A stretch of 10,247 bases of DNA from Kiritimatiellia bacterium (lineage in GTDB: Bacteria > Verrucomicrobiota > Kiritimatiellia > CAIQIC01 > Lenti-01). The first letter of the stretch is position 1; the number at the start of each line of letters is the position of its first letter. This document shows positions 1 through 7,266 of this stretch, piece by piece. The translations under genes and the position numbers were made by a program. Under the pieces are notes generated by a model that was given only the letters and a program-made list of their open reading frames with translations, had not been told where the DNA came from and made no database searches. The stretch spans positions 1 through 10,247 of the forward strand of contig JAHDSS010000005.1 of the NCBI GenBank assembly GCA_018432565.1. The letters are read 5' to 3'.

Positions 1-480
1 CCAGGCCAGCCAGCCGAACGCCTGCATCCCCTGCAGCAGGCCCTGGAACAGGCTCATCCACAGGCTCGCGGCCAGCACCGCAAACGTCATGAACATCAGC
101 CCCGGCCCCACGTTCCAGAAGGCCGCCAGCGGTTCGCGGAAAAACCAGGCCCCCGCCACGATCGCCGCCGATATTCCGGCAAACAGAACCACCCAATGCA
201 GGAAAAACGGCAGGATCTCCTCGCGCCGCCCCGCGCGGTCCCTTGTCGAAATGAAATGCGCCAGCGTGTTCTGCAGCGCCAGCATCGGCGTGCTGACGAC
301 CAGAATAATGCCCAGCATCGCCACCAGCGAGCCGTACTCCGCATTGGGCAGCACGCGCTCCCGCCCCACCACCATGTGGAAAGCCGCATTGCACACCGCC
401 CCCGTCAGCGTGCCGGCCACCAGCATGCTGCCGTGCCGGAACAGTCCCGATGCGTCCCGCCCTGCCGGCGCGGCATTCAT
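1..480 (-). CDS. Wzx/MATE-like oligosaccharide flippase, N-terminal part (runs off left edge)
   Basis: The minus strand reads open from the ATG at 478-480 to the window edge, giving 160 residues with no stop, so the C-terminal part lies outside. The visible part is hydrophobic, with membrane segments at about residues 17-35, 48-70, 92-113 and 123-145. Short charged loops between them (for example STRDRAGRREE, about residues 77-87) give the spacing typical of the first helices of Wzx-type flippases, which move lipid-linked oligosaccharides across the inner membrane. No single catalytic motif defines this family, so the call rests on topology and on context. The ATG overlaps the stop of the upstream GT2 gene as ATGA, indicating translational coupling in one operon. 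Another multi-pass polysaccharide protein, such as an O-antigen ligase, is possible, but an N-terminal helix pair beginning right after a short cytoplasmic tail favours a flippase. Confidence 0.72.
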   Translation of the reverse strand, partial: MNAAPAGRDASGLFRHGSMLVAGTLTGAVCNAAFHMVVGRERVLPNAEYGSLVAMLGIILVVSTPMLALQNTLAHFISTRDRAGRREEILPFFLHWVVLFAGISAAIVAGAWFFREPLAAFWNVGPGLMFMTFAVLAASLWMSLFQGLLQGMQAFGWLAW

Positions 481-1253
481 CGGGGAGCCGGCTCCAGCTC
501 GATCACGCGCCCCAGCAGGCGGTCGTAGAGCGTCACCACCCAGCGCAGGGGCGAATACAGCAGGCGCAGCCGCACGATCGCCAGCAGCATCTGGAACGAC
601 ACCCGCCCGATCCGGAGCTTGGAGCCGGCCACGTCTCTCCACGTCGTCGGAATTTCCGCAATCCGGTATCCCGCCCGGCGGGTCTTGAACAGCATGTCCA
701 CGTCAAACGCCCATTTGGTCAGGCCGATGTGCGGCACAATCGCCCGCCACGCCTCGGCCGTCATCAGCTTCGCGCCGCATTGCGTATCCGTGATCTTCAG
801 TTTGAAAAGCGACCGGACCAGACCGTTGAACACCCGCGAAACGGCGCGGCGCTTCCAGGGCTGGCGGGGCCTCACCACCGCCCCCGGCAGGCGCCGCGAC
901 GCGATGATCAGCCCCGCACCGCCGATTTGCTTCACCAGATCCTCGAACGCCGCGGGCGGCGTGGCGCCGTCGGCGTCCACAAACCCGATCAGGTCGCCCC
1001 GGGCGATGCGCCCCCCCGCCATCACCGCCCCGCCCTTGCCGATCGGCTCCGGCGTCACCAGCACCCGCAGCTGGGGAAACCGCGGCTGGAAGTCCCGCAC
1101 CACGTCTTCCGTGCGGTCTTTCGATCCGTTGACGGATACAATGATCTCGAACTCATCGCCGTAGCCCGCCGAAAAGTGCGACAGATAGGCCTCCAGCATG
1201 CCGCCGATCCGGCATTCCTCGTTGTAGGCCGGCACGATGATGGACAGCTTCAT
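477..1253 (-). CDS. GT2 glycosyltransferase, dolichyl/polyprenyl-phosphate glucosyltransferase-like (ALG5 type)
   Basis: A complete 258-residue GT-A fold glycosyltransferase. Visible family 2 signatures are VPAYNEE (residues 7-13), VNGSKDRT (41-48), the nucleotide-binding stretch IGKGGAVMAG (71-80), the metal-binding DADG (93-96), ASRRLPGA (118-125) and DTQCGAK (156-162), followed by WAFDVDML. This set and order are those of the dolichyl-phosphate beta-glucosyltransferase group, which moves a hexose from a nucleotide sugar onto a polyprenyl phosphate at the cytoplasmic face of the membrane. There is no C-terminal pair of membrane helices, so it is probably soluble or peripheral. The start ATG overlaps the upstream stop as ATGA and the stop overlaps the next start in the same way. 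Placement between a GT-C enzyme and a flippase supports a donor-lipid role. The exact sugar cannot be read from sequence; mannose is an alternative to glucose. Confidence 0.88.
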   Translation of the reverse strand: MKLSIIVPAYNEECRIGGMLEAYLSHFSAGYGDEFEIIVSVNGSKDRTEDVVRDFQPRFPQLRVLVTPEPIGKGGAVMAGGRIARGDLIGFVDADGATPPAAFEDLVKQIGGAGLIIASRRLPGAVVRPRQPWKRRAVSRVFNGLVRSLFKLKITDTQCGAKLMTAEAWRAIVPHIGLTKWAFDVDMLFKTRRAGYRIAEIPTTWRDVAGSKLRIGRVSFQMLLAIVRLRLLYSPLRWVVTLYDRLLGRVIELEPAPR

Positions 1254-2980
1254 TCCCCGGCCGTTGCCGCCGGCTCCCCGGCGTCCTCGATCGGCTTGCG
1301 CCGCAGAATCTCCAGAACCGTTCCGGCCTGCCCGAAGCCCGGCACGCTTTCCACCGGCTCGAAGTGCTCCGCCAGGATCGCGTCCAGGGCCTGGCGGTCG
1401 TCGCGGGCGATTTCTTCGACCTCCGGCGACCGGATGGCCAGGCTGTACCCGCTGAACGCCGCGATCGGCGCGTTGGTGGAGGCCGCCAGCAGCTCCCGCA
1501 GCATGTCGCGGTTGACCACCCCGATCTGCTCCGCGCGCTCGCGGGGCCAGTCCGGATAATAGCTGAACGGCCCCATTTCAAGCCCGTGCGGCACCGGCAG
1601 GCCCGCCTCCACCGCCAGATACGTGTCCTGTGTCAGCAGCTCCGTGCCCTGTTCGGCCAGCGTCAGCTCCCGCACCCACCGGCCCATGTCCCGCAGCTGC
1701 GCCATGGGACTCTGCTCGCGCAGCCGCCACCAGATGCGGTCGCGCCCGGCCACGAACCAGTTCTGCGCCATCGGCGAGGAAAACACATGCAGCGCGCATA
1801 CCAGCCACAGGCCCGTCAGAACGGCCAGCCGCCGCGCGCTGCGCGCGTCGCCGGCGGGTTCTTCGGCGCACCGGGCTTCCATGCGCACCCACCAGCGGGA
1901 TGCCGCGACAGCCAGCGCGGCGCAGAAAACCGGATAGACCGGCACCTGATAGTCGTCGTACGGGAACGGCGCGGACAGATGGACCAGCGCCAGCGCCGCC
2001 ACCACCACCCACAGGAAGGCAGAAAAACACGGGGCCATGCCGTCGGCCCCGGCCTCCGGCCCCGGACCGGATGCGACGGCCGCTGCGGCCGCGCGGCCGG
2101 CCGGCCGCCGGAGCGCCGCCAGCAGCAGGAACAGACCGATCACCGCGGCCGGAAAATAGGCCTGAACCAGCCGCGACAGGCCGCCCGCCTTGTAGGCCCA
2201 TTGCACCATCCACGGCCCGGCCTCGCGCAGCGTGTGATATTCCAGGATGCCGAACCGGAATCCCTCGCGCCCCAGCGCCATGAACGGCAGCAACGTCACC
2301 GCCAGCCCCAGCCCCCCGCCCAGCGCGAAGTCCAGCCAGGCCCAGGCCTTGACGCGCTTGCGGCAGGCCAGCAGATACAGCCCGCCCAGCGCCAGCGCCG
2401 CCCCCAGCGAAATCCTCGTGGCCGCCGCGCACGCCAGCAGGAAGCCGGCCGCCGAGGCCGCCCGGAACGCATGGCGCCGCCCCACGAACGACAGCATGGC
2501 CAGCCCCGCCGCCAGAAACATCCCCGACAACGCATAGGTCTTCACCACCGTGGTGAAATACGACTGGTACAGATTGACCGCCGCCAGGATGAAGCAGATC
2601 CCGCCGGTCAGGCGCTGCGCCTGCCGCGGACCCGTTCGCATGGCCAGCCAGACCGCCGGCAGCAAACCCAGCGCTCCGAAAAACCAGGTCAGCGCCCGGC
2701 CGCCCGCCACCCCGAACCGCTCGACCCAGTGGTAGCCCCACGCATAGACCAGCGGCATCAGCGGCGGCTGGGTGAAGGCGAAATCCCGATACGGCAGCCG
2801 GCCGTCCCGGATCTGCCCGGCGGCATAGAGGTACCAGCCTTCATCCTGGTTCAGTTCCCCCATCCACAGATTCATGCCCGCCAGCCCCAGCCATGCCGCC
2901 CCGACCGCGACCGCCAGAAGCAAGTGCCCCCAGCGCCATGCCCGGCCATCCCTGCTCTCCGCCTGCGTTTTTGCTTCCAT
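1250..2980 (-). CDS. GT-C (GT39/ArnT-like) integral membrane glycosyltransferase
   Basis: A 576-residue multi-pass membrane protein. After a basic cytoplasmic N-terminus, helix 1 spans about residues 18-38. It is followed in the first periplasmic loop by NQDEGWYLYAAGQI with the acidic pair D46-E47, the hallmark catalytic position of GT39/GT83 enzymes, and then FAFTQPPLMPLVYAW, which matches the usual PPL/PPF segment at the start of the next helix. About ten helices follow, then a C-terminal soluble region of roughly 170 residues. Such enzymes take a sugar from a polyprenyl-phosphate donor and attach it to protein, lipid A or glycan outside the membrane. The acceptor is unknown here. An in-frame TTG at 3023-3025 would add 15 residues, but the ATG at 2978-2980 begins just before a normal N-terminus and has GGGGAG 13 bases upstream, so I use it. 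This is the first gene of the operon. Confidence 0.85.
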   Translation of the reverse strand: MEAKTQAESRDGRAWRWGHLLLAVAVGAAWLGLAGMNLWMGELNQDEGWYLYAAGQIRDGRLPYRDFAFTQPPLMPLVYAWGYHWVERFGVAGGRALTWFFGALGLLPAVWLAMRTGPRQAQRLTGGICFILAAVNLYQSYFTTVVKTYALSGMFLAAGLAMLSFVGRRHAFRAASAAGFLLACAAATRISLGAALALGGLYLLACRKRVKAWAWLDFALGGGLGLAVTLLPFMALGREGFRFGILEYHTLREAGPWMVQWAYKAGGLSRLVQAYFPAAVIGLFLLLAALRRPAGRAAAAAVASGPGPEAGADGMAPCFSAFLWVVVAALALVHLSAPFPYDDYQVPVYPVFCAALAVAASRWWVRMEARCAEEPAGDARSARRLAVLTGLWLVCALHVFSSPMAQNWFVAGRDRIWWRLREQSPMAQLRDMGRWVRELTLAEQGTELLTQDTYLAVEAGLPVPHGLEMGPFSYYPDWPRERAEQIGVVNRDMLRELLAASTNAPIAAFSGYSLAIRSPEVEEIARDDRQALDAILAEHFEPVESVPGFGQAGTVLEILRRKPIEDAGEPAATAGE

Positions 2981-3063
2981 GTAGATCGTCAGTCTCCCCA
3001 AACCCTCTTGCTCCCGCAATCCCAAAATGACCTCATCCCCGCCGCGCCCCCCACGATCCCGGG

Positions 3064-3112
3064 ATTATGGTTGTTATAACAACCATACTATGCTTGTTAT
3101 AACATCCATAAT
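3064..3112. promoter_or_regulatory. Divergent control region: two adjacent 22-bp palindromic operators flanked by outward CATAAT hexamers
   Basis: Site 1 (3066-3087) is a perfect 22-bp palindrome with half-site TATGGTTGTTA. Site 2 (3089-3110) is the same sequence with two changes (20 of 22 identical) and is an imperfect palindrome. One base, C3088, separates them, so their centres are 23 bp apart, about two helical turns on the same face. The block is symmetric about C3088: CATAAT reads outward on the plus strand at 3107-3112 and on the minus strand at 3064-3069. Each resembles a -10 element and would start transcription about 75 bases before the ATG on its side (2980 minus, 3194 plus). No good -35 is seen on either side, as expected for activator-dependent promoters. 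The binding protein family cannot be named with confidence. Confidence 0.75.
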
Positions 3113-3193
3113 GGCTTCAACGGCGATCACGGCCTCCGACGCCCGGCGCTTGTCCGTTCCGGATTGCGCGGGAGAACAAAACGGAGCATAGTG

Positions 3194-4960
3194 ATGCGCA
3201 TGAGTGAGTTGTCCCCGTCCATCCCGCCGGTTCCGATGTCGCGTCTGGAGGAGTATTCCTCCGCGGCGACGCTCTCGGACATGGAAATCTTCATCTTCCC
3301 CAGCCTGCTGTATCCGTTGGTGCTCGCCAACCTGATGTCGCCCCGGATCTGGCAGTGGCGCGAGGATCCCTGGTTCGCCAATTTCGCCAAACTGACGCCC
3401 TACCGGCGCATCCTGCGCCTGAAGCAGTTCATCATGGACCACTATGCGTTCAACCTGGACCTGGAAACCTGGGGGCTGACGACGCAGGAGAAGGAAATGG
3501 CGCGCTTTGCGCCGTTCATGGACCGGGACACCATCGCCCGGAGCAACGCGCTGTTCGGCTACGAAGGAGACCGGTTCTACTTCGACCTCGATATCCGCCG
3601 CCACTTCGGTCTCGACAAGTACACCCGCGACGTCATCCCCTACTGGAAGACTGAAACCGTCGAAGCCATGGATGCCTTCCGCTTCCAGCCCGGCCACGAC
3701 CAGGGCGCCGGCGAATGCGTGTCGCTCTCCACCCTCTATGCCGCCGCGCTCTACATCCTGTGCGGGATTTCCCTCGACGACATTTATCTGGTCGCCACCC
3801 CCCTGCATTCGCAAAACTTCGTGGATGTCCACGAAGGCATCCTGACCAACAACCGCCGGCTGGTCACCAAGGCCATGTGGTTCAACGGCACCGAACTCAG
3901 CGCCAAGGCCCGGCGCGCCCTTGAAAACGAGCAGATCACCATCGTCTCGCACTGCACCGGCTGGATCCATACGGTTTACCCGGAAGCCGGCATCGAGCCG
4001 GCGGCCTACGAACGCTTCCGGGAACGTCTCCGCGGGTTCCTGCAGACCGACGTGTCGCCTGAAATCCTGTTCAATTTCCTGCGCCAGAACCCCCAGCGGC
4101 AGCGCTGCTTCCAGATCGAACACATCGTGTTCGGCAAGCGCCGCTGGATTCCCGCCGAGCAGGCCTACGCCTTTGAAAACTCCTGTCCCTACAAGGTGTC
4201 CGACCGCACCCGCGAAAAACTGCTCGCCGAAATGGACGAGGATGAGTTTTTCCCCGAACCCCTGACCGACCGCATCCCCCTGAACAAGTTCGACGACTAT
4301 TTCCACCACAACCGCATTGACCTCGACAACGAGGATGACCGCCAGAAGCTCGGCCGCGAATTCAACTGCTACTCCTCCGACGCCTGCGACATCATCCGCG
4401 AGTTGCGCGCCTTCTGCAAACTGGAGCCGCGCTGGCCCGATGCCGGCGGAGAGAAAACTGTTGCGCCCGGGCCGCGCATCGACCTGCCCCCCGGCCTGTC
4501 GCGCGAGCAAATCGTGGAAAGGCTGGAAGCCCAGCGGGCGACCAACCCCGCGGCGGACCTGGCGTTCTATGCCGCCCGCGATCTGGCCCGCACCGATCCG
4601 CGCCCCTTCTTCAAGGCCGCCATCGAGCGTTCGCCCGTCTGCGTCGAAGCCGCCCGCGCCATGGATCCGGCCGCGGCCGCGGCCGTCCTCCGCGACATGC
4701 CCGGCGAGTCCATCTATGACGCCACCCGCGCCGCCCAGCCCGACGAAGTCTGGAATTCGCGCCGCGGCGACGGCCTGGAAAAAGCCGTCACCCTCGCCGC
4801 CATCCTCCATGCCCGGCAGCCGGAGATTCCCTTTGCCGTTCGCGCCGACGGGGAAACCGCCACACTGTCGTTCGACGGAACCGACCATGCCTTCCCCACC
4901 CGGAAAGGCCTGACCCTCGATCTGGAATGGCCCCTGCGGGACAGCCCCGGTTCCGATTAG
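3194..4960 (+). CDS. Uncharacterised 588-residue protein with transglutaminase-like Cys/His core
   Basis: I do not recognise a named family. The middle of the protein carries GAGECVSLSTLYAAALYIL (from about residue 171, with Cys175 at the start of a helix). Then come YLVATPLHSQNF with His205, and a following strand GILTNNRRLVTK with Asn219/Asn220. Order and spacing resemble the Cys-His-Asp/Asn core of transglutaminase-like peptidases and amidases. An N-terminal helical region (residues 30-165, rich in Trp, Tyr and charged residues) precedes it. A long acidic region and an Ala-rich helical C-terminus (about 435-588) follow. No signal peptide or clear membrane helix is seen, so it is probably cytoplasmic. 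ATG 3194 is preferred over an in-frame TTG at 3164 because GGAG (3183-3186) lies 7 bases upstream. It is divergent from the glycan operon and shares its operators. Its stop overlaps the convergent stop of the next gene. Confidence 0.6.
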   Translation: MRMSELSPSIPPVPMSRLEEYSSAATLSDMEIFIFPSLLYPLVLANLMSPRIWQWREDPWFANFAKLTPYRRILRLKQFIMDHYAFNLDLETWGLTTQEKEMARFAPFMDRDTIARSNALFGYEGDRFYFDLDIRRHFGLDKYTRDVIPYWKTETVEAMDAFRFQPGHDQGAGECVSLSTLYAAALYILCGISLDDIYLVATPLHSQNFVDVHEGILTNNRRLVTKAMWFNGTELSAKARRALENEQITIVSHCTGWIHTVYPEAGIEPAAYERFRERLRGFLQTDVSPEILFNFLRQNPQRQRCFQIEHIVFGKRRWIPAEQAYAFENSCPYKVSDRTREKLLAEMDEDEFFPEPLTDRIPLNKFDDYFHHNRIDLDNEDDRQKLGREFNCYSSDACDIIRELRAFCKLEPRWPDAGGEKTVAPGPRIDLPPGLSREQIVERLEAQRATNPAADLAFYAARDLARTDPRPFFKAAIERSPVCVEAARAMDPAAAAAVLRDMPGESIYDATRAAQPDEVWNSRRGDGLEKAVTLAAILHARQPEIPFAVRADGETATLSFDGTDHAFPTRKGLTLDLEWPLRDSPGSD

Positions 4961-5139
4961 TTCCGCCCCCCGCACCCTTTGCTGAAGGGGCAGTCTTCGC
5001 ATTTCGATCCGCAGGCGCCTGTGCCGGGGCGGGCCTCCTTCTGCCGCCGCCACTGGCGGCAGATCCGGAATCCCAGCCAGGCGGCGGCCAACGCCACGGC
5101 CAGCCCCACGGCCATCCAGTCGGCCCACTGCGCGTTCAT
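4957..5139 (-). CDS. FeoB-associated Cys-rich membrane protein
   Basis: A 60-residue protein with one N-terminal membrane helix (about residues 8-26), a basic stretch RQWRRQK, and a short cytoplasmic tail with a Cys cluster, GACGSKCEDCPFSKGCGG (Cys43, 47, 50 and 56, plus Cys27 near the membrane). This architecture is that of the small FeoB-associated proteins encoded directly after feoB in many bacteria. Their role is not firmly known; metal handling or assembly of the FeoB complex is proposed by position. The ATG follows the feoB stop by one base (TGACATG), so translation is probably coupled. The gene's TAA (4957-4959) overlaps the TAG (4958-4960) of the convergent plus-strand gene, leaving no room for a conventional terminator between them. 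Confidence 0.85.
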   Translation of the reverse strand: MNAQWADWMAVGLAVALAAAWLGFRICRQWRRQKEARPGTGACGSKCEDCPFSKGCGGRN

Positions 5140-5140
5140 G

Positions 5141-7252
5141 TCAGGGGACTCCCCATCCCAGCCACAGCCCGGCCTGAACCACCGCGAACGTGACCCCCCA
5201 GGCGATGACGGTCATGCCCACCAGCATGCCCAGCGCCCAGCTCCAGGAATTCGTTTCGCGCCAGGTGACGGCAATGGTCGCCATGCACGGAGCGCTCAGC
5301 AGGCAGAACAGCATCATGGCCAGTCCCTGCAGCGGCGAATACTGTTCCCGCAGGGTTCGCCGCAGGCTGTCGGGCTCGTCCTCCACGCTCCCCAGCGAAA
5401 ACACAATGCCCATCTGCGCGACAAACACTTCCTTGGCGGCAAAGGCTCCGACCAGCGCCGTCCCCACGCGCCAGTCAAACCCCAGGGGCCGCAGCACGGG
5501 CTCCAGCCCCCGGCCGATCCGGCCGATGGCTGTATGCGCCAGGCGTTCCGCCTGCCACGCCGCCTCCAGCTCCGCCGCCTCGGCGGGGCCCGCCGCCTGC
5601 TCGATGGCCGCGGCGTAGTCGCGGCTGAATTCCGCGCGCCGCGGAAACGTCCCCAGCGCCCACAGCACGATGGAAATGGCCAGAATCACCGTGCCGGCCT
5701 TCTGCAGATACATCCAGGCGCGGTCCCACATGTGGATGCCCACCGAGCGCCACGTGGGCAGCCGGAAGGGCGGCAGTTCCATCACGAACGGCGCGCTGTC
5801 CCCGCGCAGCAGCGTGCCGCGCAGCAGCCGCGCCACGCCGATCGCCGCCAGGATGCCCGCCATGTACAGGCCCCACAGCACCCATCCCCGCCATGCCGGC
5901 GCGAAAAAGGCCGGAATCAGCAGCGCATAGATGGTCAGCCGGGCGCCGCAGCTGACAAACGGCGATACCATGATTGTCGTGAAGCGGTCTCGTTTGCTCT
6001 CCAGCATGCGCGTCGCCAGAATCGCCGGCACGGTGCAGCCCAGGCCGATCAGCATCGGAATGAAGCTTTTCCCGTGCAGCCCCATTTTGTGCATCACCCG
6101 GTCCATCAGGAACGCCACCCGGGCCATGTACCCCGTGTCTTCCAGAAAGGCAATGCCCAGGAACAGCAGCAGAATGTTCGGCAGGAAGGAAATCACCCCC
6201 CCCACGCCGCCGATGATGCCATCCACCACCAGCGACTGCAGCAGCGGCGCCGCGCCGTCCGGCCAGACCGCCAGCACCCGATCCGACAACCAGCCCAGGC
6301 CGGCTTCGATCCACTGCATCGGCGGTTCGCCCAGCGCAAACACCAGATTGAACAGCGCCCACATCAGCGCCACGAAGATCGGCAGTCCCCAGACGCGATG
6401 CAGCAGCACGGCGTCCAGGCGCCTCGTGCGGTCGCGCCGCACGTGATGGGCTTCCGACTGGCTGGCTTCCGTGGCCGCGCCAAGGGCAAAGCCGTAGCGG
6501 GCTTCGGCCAGTTGCACGTCCACGGGACGCCCCCCTCGTTTTTCCAGGCGGCCCGCTTCCTGTCCCGCCGCCTCCACCGCGCCGGCCGGCGCGTGCGGAT
6601 CGTCCAGCCCGTCCAGCAGCGCGATCGCCCGGCGGCGAGCCGACACCGCATCGTCGCCTTCGAAGCGTTCGGCAATCGCCGCCACAGACGATTCGATATC
6701 CAGCCCGTAGAAGACCCGGCCCGTGCAGATGCGCCCGGACGCGGCCGTCTCCAGCGCCGCCTCCAGCAGCGCGCCCACCCCGTCGCCGTTGCTGCCGTTC
6801 GTGGGCACGACCGGCCCGCCCAGCAGGCTCGACAGCAGGTCCAGGTCGAACCGCAGTCCGCTGGCCTCGGCCTCGTCGCTCATGTTCAGCGCATACACCA
6901 CCGGAACGCCCATTTCGGTCAGCTGCGCCGTCAGGTGCAGATTGCGTTCCAGGTTGGTCGCATCCATCACCTGGATCACCACGTCTGCGGAGCCCGACAG
7001 AATCTCGTCGCGGGCGATGGATTCCTCGGGCGAGGCCGCCAGCAGGCTGTACACCCCCGGTAGGTCCACCAGTTCAATGCGCGTTTTGCCGCGCGTGAAC
7101 ACCGCCGACTTTTTCTCCACCGTCACGCCGGGATAGTTGCCCACGTGCTGGTGGGCCCCCGCCATCCAGTTGAAGACGCTGGTCTTGCCGCTGTTGGGAT
7201 TCCCGGCCAGCAGGATGACCCGGCCCGGCGCGCCGGCGGTCTTTCCGTTCAT
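5141..7252 (-). CDS. feoB: Ferrous iron transport protein B (FeoB)
   Basis: A 703-residue Fe(II) transporter, the usual length. The N-terminal G domain has G1 GNPNSGKTS (17-25), switch I NYPGVTVEKK (39-48), G3 DLPG (63-66), G4 NMSD (123-126) and a G5-like segment near SNGDG. A helical GDI-like domain follows, then the membrane part with both gate regions: GCTVPAILATRM to SPFVSCGARL (about 403-435), AKEVFVAQMG, and SAPCMATIAVTWRETNSW with Cys656. Together these show GTP-dependent ferrous iron import across the inner membrane. The ATG at 7252 has AGGGGG just upstream. The alternative ATG at 7270 overlaps the dtxR stop as ATGA and would add six residues; both are plausible. It lies between the DtxR-FeoA regulator and the Cys-rich FeoB partner on one transcript. 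Confidence 0.95.
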   Translation of the reverse strand: MNGKTAGAPGRVILLAGNPNSGKTSVFNWMAGAHQHVGNYPGVTVEKKSAVFTRGKTRIELVDLPGVYSLLAASPEESIARDEILSGSADVVIQVMDATNLERNLHLTAQLTEMGVPVVYALNMSDEAEASGLRFDLDLLSSLLGGPVVPTNGSNGDGVGALLEAALETAASGRICTGRVFYGLDIESSVAAIAERFEGDDAVSARRRAIALLDGLDDPHAPAGAVEAAGQEAGRLEKRGGRPVDVQLAEARYGFALGAATEASQSEAHHVRRDRTRRLDAVLLHRVWGLPIFVALMWALFNLVFALGEPPMQWIEAGLGWLSDRVLAVWPDGAAPLLQSLVVDGIIGGVGGVISFLPNILLLFLGIAFLEDTGYMARVAFLMDRVMHKMGLHGKSFIPMLIGLGCTVPAILATRMLESKRDRFTTIMVSPFVSCGARLTIYALLIPAFFAPAWRGWVLWGLYMAGILAAIGVARLLRGTLLRGDSAPFVMELPPFRLPTWRSVGIHMWDRAWMYLQKAGTVILAISIVLWALGTFPRRAEFSRDYAAAIEQAAGPAEAAELEAAWQAERLAHTAIGRIGRGLEPVLRPLGFDWRVGTALVGAFAAKEVFVAQMGIVFSLGSVEDEPDSLRRTLREQYSPLQGLAMMLFCLLSAPCMATIAVTWRETNSWSWALGMLVGMTVIAWGVTFAVVQAGLWLGWGVP

Positions 7253-7266
7253 GGCGCCCCCCCTGT

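Noticed and set aside
484..495. 12-bp palindrome GGAGCCGGCTCC just before the flippase start
   Set aside because: It lies in the coding end of the GT2 gene (Leu-Glu-Pro-Ala-Pro) and could arise by chance at this base composition. A role in hiding a ribosome-binding site is possible but unsupported.
450..1559. Long plus-strand open frame opposite the GT2 gene
   Set aside because: Arg/Pro/His-rich shadow with no motif; the opposite strand encodes an unmistakable GT2.
1364..3079. Long open frame on the plus strand opposite the GT-C gene
   Set aside because: Its product is dominated by Arg, Pro, Gln and His, as expected of an antisense shadow of G+C-rich coding DNA. The minus-strand frame has clear GT-C motifs and helices.
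3066..3110. Zur, Fur or PerR box
   Set aside because: The core GTTATAAC resembles half of a Zur site, but the half-site spacing differs from the TGTTATA-n-TATAACA type, and no zinc, iron or peroxide gene is adjacent. It was left as an operator of unknown class.
4668..4687. GGCCGCGGCCGCGGCC self-complementary run
   Set aside because: It encodes a poly-Ala stretch inside the 588-residue protein and is explained by codon choice in a G+C-rich genome.
3074..5128. Minus-strand frame of over 600 codons opposite the transglutaminase-like gene
   Set aside because: Gly/Val/Asp-rich composition typical of a complementary-frame shadow. It crosses the divergent control region and the FeoB-associated gene, and the plus-strand product has balanced, protein-like composition.
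4979..7063. Plus-strand frame of almost 700 codons opposite feoB
   Set aside because: His/Gln/Arg-rich antisense shadow of a textbook FeoB.
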